A DNA stretch of 64,000 bases from Henckelia pumila (GCF_033568475.1 NC_133121.1:27325374-27389373); one strand, 5' to 3'. Shown: positions 12,024-25,200, counted from the stretch's first letter. Numbers and translations: made by a program. The notes: generated from the letters alone by a model not told the origin.

Positions 12024-13222
12024 CTAAGCAATCGGAACTTCCAAAGTAAAGATCGGAGCTTCCGATATAGATTGGAACGTCCGATGAAGGATCGGATCTT
12101 CCGATGACATGCACCCATGACTAAGCACGAGATTTTGACAAGTGTCACACATGCACGGATCGGAGCTTCCGATCCTGGCAGTTGTTTTTGGCTATAAATA
12201 GGGGCATTCGGATGGATTTTAGTAAGAAAAAATATTCCGAGTGTTCAGTCTATAGTAAGCGACACTTGAGAGCCCTATCGGTTATAATAGAGGTTCTGGA
12301 ATAACCAAGGTGTGGTTATTGTCATTCGGGACTAGTGACTGCAAAGGTCTTACTACGGACGGAGGTATGGTTCGAGAATCTATTTAAGTTTTGGGAGTAC
12401 TTATTAGCTTAATTAAGGTTTATAGAACTTATGTAGTGATACGGTGAACTTTTGAATATAGGCTTGGAACCTAGGATCCTACTATACTTGAACTAGCCTA
12501 GAGGTACGTACACATTGACTGAGATTGCCAGCGAGTATACATGTTTATATGTTGCATTTATTTGGCATTATTATGTGGCATGATGTATGTTTTACCGCTT
12601 TCTATACTCATATATCATGTTTACATACACGTTGAGCATATACCTTGATATACCTGATTATAGAGCCGCTCAGCTCTATACTCGATAATCTGTCACTGAG
12701 AGTACCGCGACGGCGGAGACATGTATGTATGACTACTCTGGTTTACTAGACGAGTGTGGGTTTGATCCGTGCGGTGGCAGTGGCGTCGGTACTGAGCATG
12801 ACTTTTCAGATGTCCTTTTTTTCAGTCATCTTTTTGCATGCATCATATATATACGTTTACTCATGTTTATGTACTGGGCGTTAGCACTCACGTCCTAGTT
12901 GTTATCTTGGACACCCTATTCCACGGGGCAGGTCGCAGGATGGACGGAACCGATAGCTCGAGGTAAGACTAGGGAGCCGGAGCTTTTCAGGGGATTTTAT
13001 ACAGCAGGATTTGTTTAGCTGTATAAATGTTCTAGTCAGTTTATTTTAAGCTTTTCATTATGGTTGTATCACTACAGTTTTAAGTCTGGACTTGATCTAC
13101 TAAGCTGATATGTAAAATTATGGATTATGTTTCCGCACGTTTTACTCTGTTAAGCATTTTTGCTTTATTAAGTTTAATGCATGCTATTAGTTGTCAGTTA
13201 GTAGGTGATTTCATGTCACTCA
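12024..13222 (+). repeat. Element Z 3' LTR, remainder
   Basis: Sequence resumes here after the target duplication of A. It has GATCGGAGCTTCCGATC-type palindromes (12028-12175), a TATAAATA box (12193-12200) and the shared block ACTACGGACGGAGGTATGG near 12350-12368. The conserved U5 motifs include 'TGGACACCCTATTCCACGGGGCAGGT' near 12909-12934. The LTR ends near 13222 with GTCACTCA, a decayed form of the usual GTCACTACA. Together with 2189-2247 it makes an LTR of about 1.26 kb. Confidence 0.82.
12028..12175 (+). repeat. Palindrome array in the U3 of Z
   Basis: Five imperfect copies of ATCGGAgcTTCCGAT-type palindromes end 17 bp before a TATAAATA box at 12193-12200. The last, GGATCGGAGCTTCCGATCC at 12157-12175, is a near-perfect palindrome. 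Confidence 0.85.
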
Positions 13223-15000
13223 AATTATGTTTATAAGAATTTACATTGTCTTGGGCTCATAGATTGATACTAAAGAGTAAGTTATTGAGGTGAGATTTCA
13301 TTCAATATTATTTTTTGGCATTTGACTGAAATTTACTTTAAAATTCCTAAACTATAATTTATATGTCATCTCGGGCATTTCTTGTTTTATTGATCATATT
13401 GTACTGCATATTTGATGATCTCTAGATTGTTATTGGTTCTGACTGATTACCGATCGACTACTGAATGAATGAATTAATTGAACCTGGATAGTGGGTCTCT
13501 ATATCGGATTGCTAGTTCACTAAACAACGTGACTTCGGTCCGGAAATGTGAGTTCATCTTGGCTCGTAACGATCGATTGTACGGATCCTACTTGAGTACG
13601 TGGAGAAAAATGTTACACCGAATGTTGGTGGGAGACACCTCTTTAGTCTAAGATATTCGTTTCAGGATCTTGAACAGTCACTGCATTTCACTTGACAGAT
13701 ACTCTGTACTGATACATTATTACTGATTAATGACATCTCATATTGATTGCAATGATATCATTTGTCTTGTTATAAAATGTATAAAGCCAGTTTATTCACT
13801 CACTAAGTTCTTAAAAACTTAACCTCTATTTTGTTCTATTTATTGTAAATTCCAGATATATGGTACGGTACATGACCTCGAGTAAGAACGAAATTATGGA
13901 AAGTGAGATGTGAATTAGCAAGATTGTGATAATAAAACATACTACCATTGTATTAATATCTTGGGTTTTTTTATAAAATTAATTTTAAAAAAAATTGTTT
14001 TTTTAAATTACCCTAGCAAAACTCCCTTCACAACAGATGAGCTGAAATTAATTGCAGTGTCCGCTTGAGGCTGCAGCGTCTTTTTTTTTTTTTTTTTTTT
14101 TTTTTGGTTTTGTCATTTTAATTTACAATATTCATCATTTATTTAGTAAAATGAGGTTCGAGATTACATTTTAAGATGTGAGATTCACTAATTTGAAAGA
14201 CAAATAATTTTCAAATAATAGTATCTTGTGAAAAGATCTCATTTATGTTTATCCGTGACACGGGTCAACCCGTTCTATAGCTACAATAAAAATTAATATT
14301 TTTAACATAAAAATAATATTTTTTCATGGGTTGAAGTGGGTCAAATAACTGTCTCACGAAATTATTCGGTGGAACCGTTTCATTGAATTTTTTTTTATTT
14401 TGAAAATGGTGGTGAACTGAAAAACTATTTTTTTTAACAAAAAATTTTAATTTTTAGAATATTAGGTAATTTATTTATATAATAAACATTTGTAATCTTT
14501 TTTTATTTTTCTAAAGACTGCATGCTTTCACTAGGGTAAGTTGAATGTTCTGATCTTATCGCAAGACTGGGCCCACAATAAGTTTATCATAATCTTTAAT
14601 TTTAAAATATCCCGGGTTTAAATTTCTCGACTTAACACTCAAAATTCATTGGCAGCCAGAAGAAAAAATCCCATGCTGCACTAGTACTCACGTTAAATTA
14701 ACTTAGCAAATTCCTTGTGTGATAGTCCAAGTGTAGCTTTCTGTAGAATGATGCTTACAAATGTTTATACCCAATATAAAATATGCATCGCCAAAATCTG
14801 GCATTTGAAAATTACTAGATTTTATAAAAATATTTTGGCCTCATGCAATATATAAATAGCTTGCTACTAGAATGTCATCTATATAAAATACCAGAATAAA
14901 AACACGCCGCCCCCATCTTCCATCCTCGATGAATCACTACTGTAATATGTTACTCAATTCCCCGGCTTGCGACTTCCCAATAAAACACGTACACGACATG
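13223..15000. other. Non-coding, AT-rich flank; no gene seen
   Basis: No credible coding sequence on either strand. 13223-13990 looks repeat-derived (unidentified). 14081-14105 is a run of 25 T. The stretch from about 14900 (CATCCTCGATGAATCACTAC onward) is duplicated near 32650-32715, downstream of the NLR3 remnant. This part therefore belongs to the NLR duplication unit. Confidence 0.6.
14081..14105. repeat. Poly-T tract (T25)
   Basis: A homopolymer of 25 T. On the minus strand it is a poly-A run, which could mark an old retroposed 3' end, but no target duplication or coding sequence was found. Confidence 0.8.
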
Positions 15001-15002
15001 GT

Positions 15003-15255
15003 GATTGAATTAAATTGATCGTGACCGGAGTTCTATCTATGCTAGCACATTGGCCCATATGCTGCATCCAACGGTCATTGTTTTTTGTATTTGAGATGTT
15101 CGTGATTGAATTAAATTGATCGTGGCTGGGGTTTTGTCTATGCTAGGACATGGGTCATGTGCTCCATCCAACGGCCCATGTGAAAATCTCAAATGCAAAA
15201 ACAAATGGACCGTTAGATCCCCATTCGGGCGGCAGCATAGACAAAACCCGTGGCT
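15003..15255. repeat. Imperfect inverted and direct repeat, MITE-like
   Basis: Arms 15070-15097 and 15186-15214 are inverted copies (AACGGTCATTG... against ...CAAATGGACCGTT), as are 15128-15144 and 15234-15249 (GGGTTTTGTCTATGCT against AGCATAGACAAAACCC). A direct repeat GATTGAATTAAATTGATCGTG occurs at 15003 and 15104. The whole could fold into a long hairpin. No clear terminal repeats or target duplication were found, so the class is uncertain. Confidence 0.55.
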
Positions 15256-15818
15256 GGAGCCTAATTACTCAGTTCATGATGAGTCAGGGTCTTCCCTTGC
15301 TCGAGCAATGCAAATAAAGTAAATATGAACGAAACATAGTTCTAAATTATAGAGCATGAACATTCATCTCTTTGATTGCACGTGGGAATATGTATCCTAG
15401 TTTCAGAGACATTAACGGCAGAAAATTATGCCTCTTTGAGTCCAGCAATAATGATCGCGTTTTCTGTGAAGAACAAGATAAGATAGGTTCCATTTACAGC
15501 GCTATAGATTTATTACTGGGATATGTAACAACAAAAAAAGGAATCACATTATTATAGAAATTTCCTAGAAATACAAGCAGCAACTTTGAATCAATAAATG
15601 TAAAAGTTCAGAAGTGGAACAACATGAAAAAATATATATATATAGAGAAATGCCAGGCAAATGGTAAAATGTTCAATGAGACGTGGCAAAAATAAAATTG
15701 TTTTGAATGAAATCGAAGTAGAACCATCACAACTAGATATCGGATATGAGGAAAACATGAGTCCGCGTTTCTAACATGTTCGTTTGAACATGAACGGCAT
15801 CATCTTTGTGTTCCAAGC

Positions 15819-15903
15819 CTGCAAGCAATCTGCATTATTAATGATAGATACGGGAGTCATACAGGTAAGATAATAAAATAAATTAAATAAGAACTTTACT
15901 TAC
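15819..15903 (-). other. NLR1 predicted 3'UTR intron
   Basis: On the minus strand, 40 nt after the stop codon, there is a good donor (GACG then GTAAGTAAAG) and an acceptor (TTGCTTGCAG then GCTTGG), giving an 85-bp intron. The same pair of sites is present after NLR2 and in the NLR3 remnant. The junction is within about 55 nt of the stop, so by the usual rule it would not trigger nonsense-mediated decay. Confidence 0.7.
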
Positions 15904-15943
15904 CGTCTACCAAGAATAATCAAACATTATAAATTGAAGATCA

Positions 15944-18900
15944 TTAGTCTCCGGGAGCAATGCAAAGCTTGAATTGATTTCTTTTAGAAGTTTCTGTACC
16001 TAGCTTCAATCTTTTTTCCTCCCCAATTTTCTTGGCAGAATCTATCGCAGATTTGCTGACACGTTTCAAATCCAATTTCTGGAGGCTGTCAGCTAAGCCA
16101 ATTGGAATTGCTTCAAGCCTCTCACAGTTTCTAAGCACGAGAGTTCTTAGCCTTGGAAAATGATGAAATGAAGCGACCCAAACAACTAAATTTGTTCGTT
16201 CAATATGTAGGATTTCAAGATGGCGAAAACCCCCTTCAGTTGCCTCCCAGCTCCTTCCCTCGAAGGCATTATCTTTCAATTTGAGTACCTCAAGAGTATC
16301 CAACATCCCCAACGTTGACATGTGCGGCCAATCCAAAAATGTGGCGGATAATGTGATGCTCCTCAGCTTCGGTGGGAATTTGTATGGTTGTGGGAGGCAG
16401 GGCAATCGGCCTTCAGATGGTGGAAGAGGAAACACGTCATTCACTAGCTTCAATTTATCAAGATTGCCTAACTTTTCCAAACCTTTGACATCAAGAAGTG
16501 TGTCTATTCGACCACGAATACCCAATTTTTTTAGGCCACGAGCCCTGTCAAAAAAATCCTCCGTGCAGCTTTGGGGTGATATTGTACCTAGTGTTTGTAG
16601 CTTTTCTCCTTCTTTAGTTTTTGACGTCTTCAGCAGATTGGTTGATGCATTTATCTTTAGATGTCTTAATTGAATCATCTTCCATATGTCAGCTTTGATA
16701 TCAAGTGCACGTTGTGTTGTATCAACTATCAACGTTTGAATGTTCCAAAGCTTGGAAATAGAATCGGGAAGGACTTTGAAATTGCTAGACAGAACAAGAT
16801 ATCGCAAATGTAGGAGATTCGTAACATCAGCTGGAAATTTAGTGAATTTGAAAGACTTACCTTCTAAAACCCTGAGTAATTTAAATGCTGCCGGGATGCA
16901 GGATATGTTTTCAGGAAGCAATGTGATCTCTTCCTTAGAAAGACACAAAAATGAACGAACACGTGGACCAAAAGGTTTTGCGGAGATAAAGCTTACAACA
17001 TTGGAATGTATGCAAAGACGACGGAATTTTTCAACCTCAGTAATTGAAGGCTCGAAGATTCCTCCACTTGACCTTTTCATTTCTTGAAAGAAGTTTTCTT
17101 TTGTACTTCCTGCTTCGTTTTTGCAGAACTCACGCAGCATGTCATGAATGCGACATGTTTTAATTTTACCATCAGGGCTCACTTTTTCTACCATTACCAG
17201 GTTTCTACTGATAAGATCTTCTATGTAGTCTTGAGCCGTTTCCTCTAAGTTTATCCCAGGTTTTTGTTGTATGAATCCCTCAGCGATCCACATGAGGGTC
17301 AATCTTTTAACAGGGATCTCAAAATCTTCAGGAAACATCCCCAAATACAGGAAACAAGGTCTCAAGGAATAAGGCAATTTGTTGTAACTCAATGAGATGA
17401 TCTTTTCCATGCGCTCGTCCTGATCATCATTCAGGTATGTACCTACGCTTTTTGACACCTTTTCCCAGGCATTTCTCCTAGCGCTCATATCTCCAGCAGA
17501 AGCTCTTTTTACAAGAGTCCCTCCAATCACCACTATAGCAAGCGGCAGGAAGCCACATCTTTCAACTATAAGTTTTCCAAGCACTTCTAACTCCGGAGGG
17601 AATTCAGGTTTGCGAAATACCTCCAATCGGAGAAGCAACCAACTTTCTTCAGGAGTTAGGAGACGCAACTTGTGGGGTTCTCGATCACGATTAGCCTGCC
17701 TAGCAACTTCCTCGTTACGACTAGTAATCAAGATTTTACCCATGTTATTGGATTTTGGGAAGGCATCCTGTAGCTCAGTCCATGCAGCAGCAGTCCACAC
17801 ATCATCCATGACAATCAAGAATTTTCCTTTCTCCAGATTTGCTTTTAGTAACTTTACTATGTCTTGGTCCTTCTTGCGATATATATCTTCTGTGATCCTG
17901 GTAAAGTTACTAAGAATGGAGAGAAACACGTCCCTTTTCTTGAACTCTTGAGAGACATAAACCCATATACGAGTGGGAAATTCGTACAGAATTCTTTGGT
18001 CATGAAAGATCTTTCCTGCTAGGGTAGTTTTGCCAAGGCCTGGCATACCAATAATCGAGATGACCTCTAGTTCCTTGGATTCTTCAGTCAAATATTTGAT
18101 TATAGTATCTGTCTCATCTTCGAACCCCACAATATTTTCTTGCCTGGGCGATGGATCCTGTCAAAATTCAGTGATAGCCAAATAAGAAAAAACACAAGTT
18201 CAAAGATTCTCCATATAAATTACACAATTAGCTAGACATCTGAAAGAATAAACACAATTCTGCAATGCAAGTGCACATCAGGAATCATACTTCCAATGCA
18301 AAGGTAAACATTAACAGAAGTCACATAATCGTTTGAAAAAGTTCTGTAACAATGATCAATTTGATTTATTAGCCAAAGTACGTATTCAAAATAAAATATT
18401 GGTTAAATTAGGAATGAAATAAGACAGAAATGAGAAAACTTGATCGGTAGAGGTAGCAAACACAGATGGTCGTGAGAACAATATCAGGCTGCGGTTAAGA
18501 CAGAGACATAACAGGTAGAGATAATGAACCAGCTAAGAGCAAAGCCTGGTTCCGTACACTCCTCCAAAAACCGCAGCTTCAAACAGTCATTAACATTAGT
18601 GTCCAGAATTCGTTGTATTGCAATTATTCTTCGCACATGAGTTCAATAGCAAATCAGCCCTTAATTAGCATCCCACCTCCACATATGTCTAATGTCATAC
18701 AAAAAAACTGCATTTCCTTACTGTAAGACAAATCCATCACTCTTTATTCATTCCTTTCCAACTCTTGCGAAATTCAGCCTCAATTTTCATTCAAGCAAAC
18801 GAAATTTTTGGGCTTGTCTAGTAATTTTCTAATATAATTTTCCTGCATTAAGTTTTTGAGATTATGGATCTCTCTGGTTTAGGACAAATGTCATCAAAAA

Positions 18901-19554
18901 CTTGATATATAAAAGTTGACAAGGCATTGAGGAAATTATAGTAATGGATCAACACGGTGTGTATTGTTCTTAAAAAAAAGGCTGTATCTTGTGGTATTTT
19001 AGTAGTTCCAACCAAAATGGTATCAAGAAATGTAGTTTTGGGATTCAAAACAAAAGTCAGCGATTTGCTCAAACAAGACAAGATCGAAAGTTAAAAGAGT
19101 TGTTTTTTTTTTATACCGGCTTGTCCTCGGGAATGTTATCCTGGGCAGCGCCGCCGTCGATATCCAGACAAGCAAAGTCGATCCTGTTCTTATCATATAC
19201 ATTTCTAACCTTTGCTCCGATCTCCTCAACCTCCTTGGCAACTTTGAGAAGCTTGGCAGGAGAAAACAAAGCTCTCTTGAAATAATTCTTGGATTTGATC
19301 TCCGCCGCCTGGGTGACGAAAGCATCGATGACATCTTCCGCCTCGTACACCACATCTCTGATCTGTCCCACCAATACGCGCAGAGATTCGTCCTTCTTGC
19401 GCTTTTTGGTGGAGTCCCTGAGAAAGGCTTTGAACAATCGGAGATCGTTTTCGAGGTTTTCGACTTGGTTTTTGGCGTCGAGGATTAAATTTGCATGATA
19501 GAGAAGAAGCTGCTTCAGATTATCGAGCAGGCACTCTACTGCTGCGTCCGCCAT
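15944..19554 (-). CDS. NLR1: CC-NB-LRR disease resistance protein, R1-like
   Basis: Predicted exons are 19554-19117 (146 codons) and 18157-15944, joined by a phase-0 GT-AG intron (19116-18158, 959 bp). The product is 883 aa, normal for a CNL. Residues 1-146 form the Rx-type coiled coil with the EDVID motif at 73-77. The NB-ARC has P-loop GMPGLGKTT (183-191), kinase-2 FLIVMDDVW (259-267), a GLPLA variant GFLPLA (348-353), CFLYLGMFPEDF (414-425) and an IHD in place of MHD (483-485). About 12 irregular LRRs follow to the end. No signal peptide or membrane segment is visible, as expected for a cytoplasmic receptor that senses pathogen effectors and signals cell death. The start ATG is conserved with NLR2, as is about 100 bp upstream. 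The frame is intact. R1/late-blight-homolog assignment rests on family resemblance; the effector is unknown. Confidence 0.93.
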
Positions 19555-20930
19555 TTTTGTGTGCTCGGAGGGGAGCTTGTGGTGTGTATATGTGGAGACT
19601 TTCAGGAAAGAGCGTTGGCCGAAAACAGCAAGTAGACACGGTAATAAAAAGTCTCCACGTCTCCAAAAACAACTGCAACAAAAATAATCTCTACAAAATC
19701 ATTAAATTCATAGAATATCAATTTTTAAAAAAGATAAAGAAACACACAAAACAAAAGAGAGAAGAAATTATAACTCTCTATAGTCAATTTAGAGAGTCTT
19801 TACAAAAAATCATATTTTTATAAAAAATAATTAAATTTATAGATTATAAGAGTGATTTTGACATTGACTTTTTTATTAGAATCATTTTTTGAAAATCATA
19901 ATCACCATATGACTAGTCTTTTGGATTTCAATTAAGTTAAATATATGCTAATACATAATTTGAGTTTAAAAAACACACAAAAATAATGTTTTTTAAGACA
20001 AAATGTAACAATCAATTTTTTTTTAGTAATTGCAAACACTCCATTAAAAAATAAATTATCTTAAATTCTCGATCTTACTTTCATTTTATGAATTTCTCTC
20101 GATGTCATTTTTTTTTTTTTACTAAGAGCTCTCTAAAGTAAAACATTTTTAGTTTTATCTCGCCCTGCACATTAAGGCACCGTTTGGTTTGGATGATAAG
20201 ATAAGTAATCCATAGATAAGTAATATAATACAAATTAAAAATAAATAAGAAAAAATAGTTAATACATTATTTGATTTGATGGATAGATTATAATTTATTT
20301 GATTTAATTAATTTAAAATTATTAATTAAAAAATAGATAAATAATATGACAAAAATAATGCGAAATTTTTGTAAATAACATAAATTATCCTTCTCGTTTT
20401 CTCCTTCCCCTCCACCCTCACCATGTTTTTCTTATCTTTCCATCTATTCTTCCTGTCGGACCTTCCCTTTGGCGACTCTCCTCCACCAGCGAGATCATTT
20501 AGAGCTTCGGGAGACATCTCTCCTTTTCTACCGAGGGCTTCATCTATCTGAAGTGGCGAGTCATTACTCCTTTCCATATGCATGTTTTGTCTTCTACATC
20601 GGCGATGAAAACTTCTAGCGGCCATTTCATATGCATGTTTTATTTATTTTTTAATGTAGAAATGGTCCGTAAACGTGGAAGAGATGAAGTTTAGGTGAGA
20701 ACCCATAGGCCCTACAAGTCATCGCGAGGTGTTGCTTTGCTTCATTGTTTCGCAGTGCAAGGGAAGAAATTTCACCTATAATAATTGGAAAAGGCAACAC
20801 ATGCAGTGAATCAAAGATTCCCTATAGTAACGTGCACCCTGTTTTACTAGATTAAATTGTAAAAAATGATTAAGAAACTATAATCCTAATTAGATAGATG
20901 TTTAATTGGATCATAAATGGGAAATTATGA
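19555..20930. other. NLR1 upstream region; no other gene seen
   Basis: The proximal ~100 bp (AGAGCGTTG... through CAAGTAGACACGGTAATAA) is conserved with the NLR2 upstream region at 38045-38097, so it is probable promoter/5'UTR. Beyond that the DNA is very AT-rich. CACCGTTTGGTTTGGATGAT near 20178 resembles the terminus of a small DNA transposon, but no partner end was found. Confidence 0.5.
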
Positions 20931-20934
20931 CTTC

Positions 20935-21065
20935 AGAACCATCGAGGAGTTCAGAAGATTCGAACTAAATATCGAAAGATCCAAACAGGTTCGAAGGCAT
21001 GGTTCAAGTTCGAAAGCTAAGGGTGTAGTTCGGAAGATCCGAACCATGATAGGAACGTCTGATCA
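20935..21065. repeat. Fragment of a palindrome-type U3
   Basis: Repeated TTCGGAAGATCCGAAC / GTTCGAAAG / GATCCAAACAGG units resemble the diverged palindrome arrays of the U3 in element E. There is no TATA box or LTR end, so this is a small relic. Confidence 0.5.
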
Positions 21066-21079
21066 GAGTTAGGTCATGC

Positions 21080-22210
21080 AAATTGTTACGTATTTTTCGC
21101 TCGCAAGTGCACGGTATCAAGTTTTAATATAGAAAATGAGTCCAAGTCGATTCCACGGGGAATGAATAAATGACATTATATCAAATATTTGTAACTAATA
21201 TAATCCTAATCCTATGTAGAGCTACGAAAATGGTTTGATTTTTATAAAACTAAAATTTGCAAGAAATAAAATTAAATAACCACGAGTTCACAAGATGAAA
21301 ATTTAATAAGCGATGAATGCTAGAGGTTCGACTTCACTTGACTTTCCACCACTTGGCTTTCAATAAGCGATGAATGCTAGTTGTTAGACTTTGCTTGACT
21401 TTTCACCACAATTTATTTCTAATGATTGTTCAATTATAATTTCTTCTAGTTTATTAGCCAAGAATCCCTATTATTTTCTACTACCTCTCTCGAGTGTCAA
21501 GCAGAAATTCGTATTCAATAACAAACTCAATATTTCTATTTAAGTTCAACTATTAAATCCGGTAAATGGCACGAGAATTCTTCTAATGACTTCAATGGAG
21601 TTATATGCCTCTCGAACAATATAAACACCTAAGATGTATTTTCCTCTGTCATATTCAAAATCTCCTCTTTCGAGTGATAGATTCTAAATAAATTGTCATT
21701 CAATCTATAGCCAGTAAATTGAAAGCATTAAAATCAGGAAAACACAAATAAACTGTGCGAAAAATTCAAATATATAAATCAAAATATCTCAATCATGGTT
21801 TCCAATCAAGATCCGTCTACCTCTAGACTAAGGAATTAGTTCATAATGCAATTCAAAATCAAATAAGACATATTTTTCCAACAATCCATAAACTAAGAAA
21901 AAAAAGTTCAAAGAGAAACTAGAACAAATTAGAATGAAGCTTCTCTGTCATCGGATACTGCCGTCTTCAGTCTTCGTACAAAATTCTCGAGCTCTTGTGC
22001 AATTCAATAATTCCAATAGCCTACTGAATCCCTCAAAATTCTGAATGTCGGCGTCTCTCCCAAAAATTCCCCTTTTATATGTTGCTTTTAAGCCCACAAT
22101 CGAGCCCTAGAATCTAGATTCCAAAATTTCCAAAACTCTGTTTTGTTTCCATATCACGGACAGTCCGCAGATGCACTAAAATAGGCGCAGATGCGTTTTT
22201 CTTCCAACTC
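21080..22210. repeat. Unclassified repeat, possibly a retrotransposon non-coding region
   Basis: Begins with CGCTCGCAAGTGCACGGTATC, followed by a GATTCCACGGGGAATG-like stretch. That phrase resembles non-coding ends of Tat/Ogre-type gypsy elements in many plants. The copy here has no coding sequence and no clear boundaries. It abuts the truncated 5' side of element B. Assignment is by recollection only. Confidence 0.35.
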
Positions 22211-22221
22211 TGAAGGGGACT

Positions 22222-25200
22222 GAGAATTCTGTTGACTGTGAGAACTGGCTAGAAGATATTGATCAGTTATTCGATTCTCTGGATTATTCTGATGATCGTA
22301 GAATTAAACTTGTTGTACATCAACTTCATGAAGTTGCAAAAATTTGGTGGATCACAACAAAGAAAGCATTGGAGAATCGAGGTACGATTGTTACTTGGAC
22401 TGTATTTAAAACTGCATTCTATCAGTGTTTCTTTCCAGTCTCCTACAGAAAAGACAAGGGGGCGGAATTTGCTAGTCTGCAGCAGGGACAACTGAATATT
22501 GAGGAGTATGTAGCCAAGTTCACTAGTTTGCTGAAATTTTCTCCACACATAGCAGACAATGATGAAGCACAAGCGGATCAATTCATCAATGGCTTGAATC
22601 CGGATGTTTTTACCTTAGTGAATGCTGGAAGACCAAATAACTTTGCCGATGCACTGAATTGAGCAAAGGGTGCATAAGCTGGCATAATGAGACAGAATGA
22701 GATACCATTTGTACCATCGACAGTGAGACCATCTCAAGAACAATCGCAGATTCCACCACCACCTAGATTCGAAGAAGGAATTAGTAGCAGCAGCAAAAGA
22801 GAGTTCTTTTGACCCAAAGGGAAGCAGTTCAAACGATCGGGTAGTAGTTCGTCCAGTTCTAGTGGTTCACGATAGTTTAGGCCTGGACAGAAATCTAGCG
22901 CTTCCGGAGTCTACTGCAAAAAAAGTGGAGGTCGTCATGCTAGCGATCAATGCAGAGGAGTGTTTGGCAGCTGCAACATTTGTAACAAGTGTAAGAGTAG
23001 GTGCCCAGTGAGCCAACTGTGTGGCTATGGGCTTTGATGACTCTTTGTATAAACAATCTTTTGTTTAATATTATTTACACTTTTATTAATGGCAATGACT
23101 TTATATTACTTCATATTGTTATATTGTGATATACTATTGTTGTTTTGATAAAGACCTTGAATATACTATAGTGTATGTAAGATGTGGTAGAACATGGGGA
23201 TGTCTATCATGAAATACATCTTATAGTCACTGTATATTCTAAAACCGTTCCTAGTCGATTGAGCCGTCCGATAATAAGGATAAGGATCGCTCGAGTTTGA
23301 GACTAGCATTTGCGATGCGGAGTACCACGTTTCATTGGTAGGGAACATGGAGATGTTCGAAGCATGCAAATGGATATTCATAGGATGAATAATCGAACTA
23401 CCCTATCCGGACTTTCCAAGTGGTTATCACTTATCAAGTGGATTAAGTCCGCGGTTTTGGTTGTACACCATTAGTCCTTACGACTTGAAACATCATGGAG
23501 ACTCTATATGCTAGTGCTGTGCTTTGACTCGTTTACCGACTCTATGGGGGTCATCAGGTGTCGAGATTGGGTACAATTACGACACATATAGGAGTCAATG
23601 CATTGTTGTCAAGGATTCACCACATACTTGCGAGTGTGGATATCCTATGCGATCTGAGGAGATATTAGTGTGACAAATCTCTGGCCAGAGTACTTGATGT
23701 GATTTAAGAAATGGTTTCTTAGTAGCACATGCGATGTCACTAATTTGATCTTCAAGATGTATTGCATAGTTATCGAATCTTGAGCGACTCTCGATATACC
23801 AATGGTTGTTGATTCGATCGGGATATTTGGATGAAGGGACCGTACTGTACGCTAACCAAAATCTACTGGTTCTTGTAGGCACTATCAGTGATACCTAGGG
23901 AATCATGGGGCGATGTTGCTAGGCGCTTTACCATGATTCGTTGGGCAAGTCGGAAAGTGTTGTTCCGAGTCACAAGGAGTTGTGAGCCCACGGCTAGCTG
24001 TATCCCTGAACCATTGAGGGTCACACAGTGTAATGGAGTTTTAATCCCCGTTGAGATAGTTAAATTTAAAGAGTTAAATTTAATGAACTAAGGAGTTGGA
24101 CTTCTTAAATAAGAGTAAGGGAGTAGGATTTCCTAAAATGACATAGGGATGGACATTTTTGGAAACCACTGAATTCGGATTCAGGAAAATTTATTTTGAC
24201 TTTAAAATGTGCAGAAATGGTTTCTGTGCACATTGGTGAAATCGGTTCATCAATCGGAGTCACGATGAATTTTATATTAATTTCTGAACGTGCGGGCTTT
24301 GCTTGTCGGGCCCTAGCTTATGACTAATGGGCCCTAAGGTGTTAGTGGCCTGCATTATAAATAAGTTATTGCAGTACAGAAATTACACACAACAGCTCAT
24401 TATTTTTGAGACAGAAATTTCGAACCCTCCTCTCTCTCAAAAAGCAATCGGCCGACCCCTCCCTACCTCTGCCCGAGAAATTCCGGTCTGTGATTTTTGA
24501 ATTGCAGTCAGGAATAACGAATCAGATTCGTTTAATCTCTTCGCAGAAAAACTTCTGATAGATTTTCTAGTGCAATCTATCAGAGGGATTTAAACCCCAT
24601 TCGTGGACCTGATTGAAGGAGTTCATCAGTTCCTGGGAGATACAAGAAGCGCAGAGAAATCTGTGTGGTGTCCAATAATCTCGCTTCGAGATTGAAGGTA
24701 AAATTTAATTAATTGTTATTTGAATTTTATACACACAATAATTTAATCGTTGAATGGTTGATACCCACACCATGGAATTGTTCCATGATAAAATTTTAAA
24801 CTTCCGCTGCACCGGGTATCAATCGTGATTGATCTGTGACCGCCAGTTTTTTCCAACAACAAGGTGGGACATTTTGCTAGAGTTTTCCCGCAGCGTGGTT
24901 CTGAGAGTACACAAAGTGCAGGATCTTCTAGAGCAGTAGTACAGCCTGAGAGGCAAGCATCTTTTGTTCATTCATTTCAGCCACAGCCACCATCACAGAG
25001 TAGAGCAGGAGGAATTTAAGCTGTGACTCAACCTTCGAGGCAGCAGGTTAGGGTGTTTGCATTGACTGAGGAGCAAGCACAGGAAGTACCTGATGACATT
25101 ATAGCAGGTAACTGTTCCCTCTTTGGTTATCCTGCTTATGTCTTGATAGATACAGGTGCATAACATACATTTACTTCTGATCAATTTGCTTTATTACATA

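Noticed and set aside
15116-15557. Small plus-strand frames downstream of NLR1
   Set aside because: They overlap an inverted repeat and NLR-unit non-coding DNA, with no conserved motif.
16281-17951. Plus-strand frames antisense to NLR1 (and 34890-36743 antisense to NLR2)
   Set aside because: Shadows of the conserved NLR coding strand with no domain of their own.
20178-20340. Possible DNA transposon starting CACCGTTTGGTTTGG
   Set aside because: No inverted partner end or target duplication was found nearby.
23595-24091. Frames within insertion J
   Set aside because: Short, on both strands, no domain; J fits a non-coding LTR.
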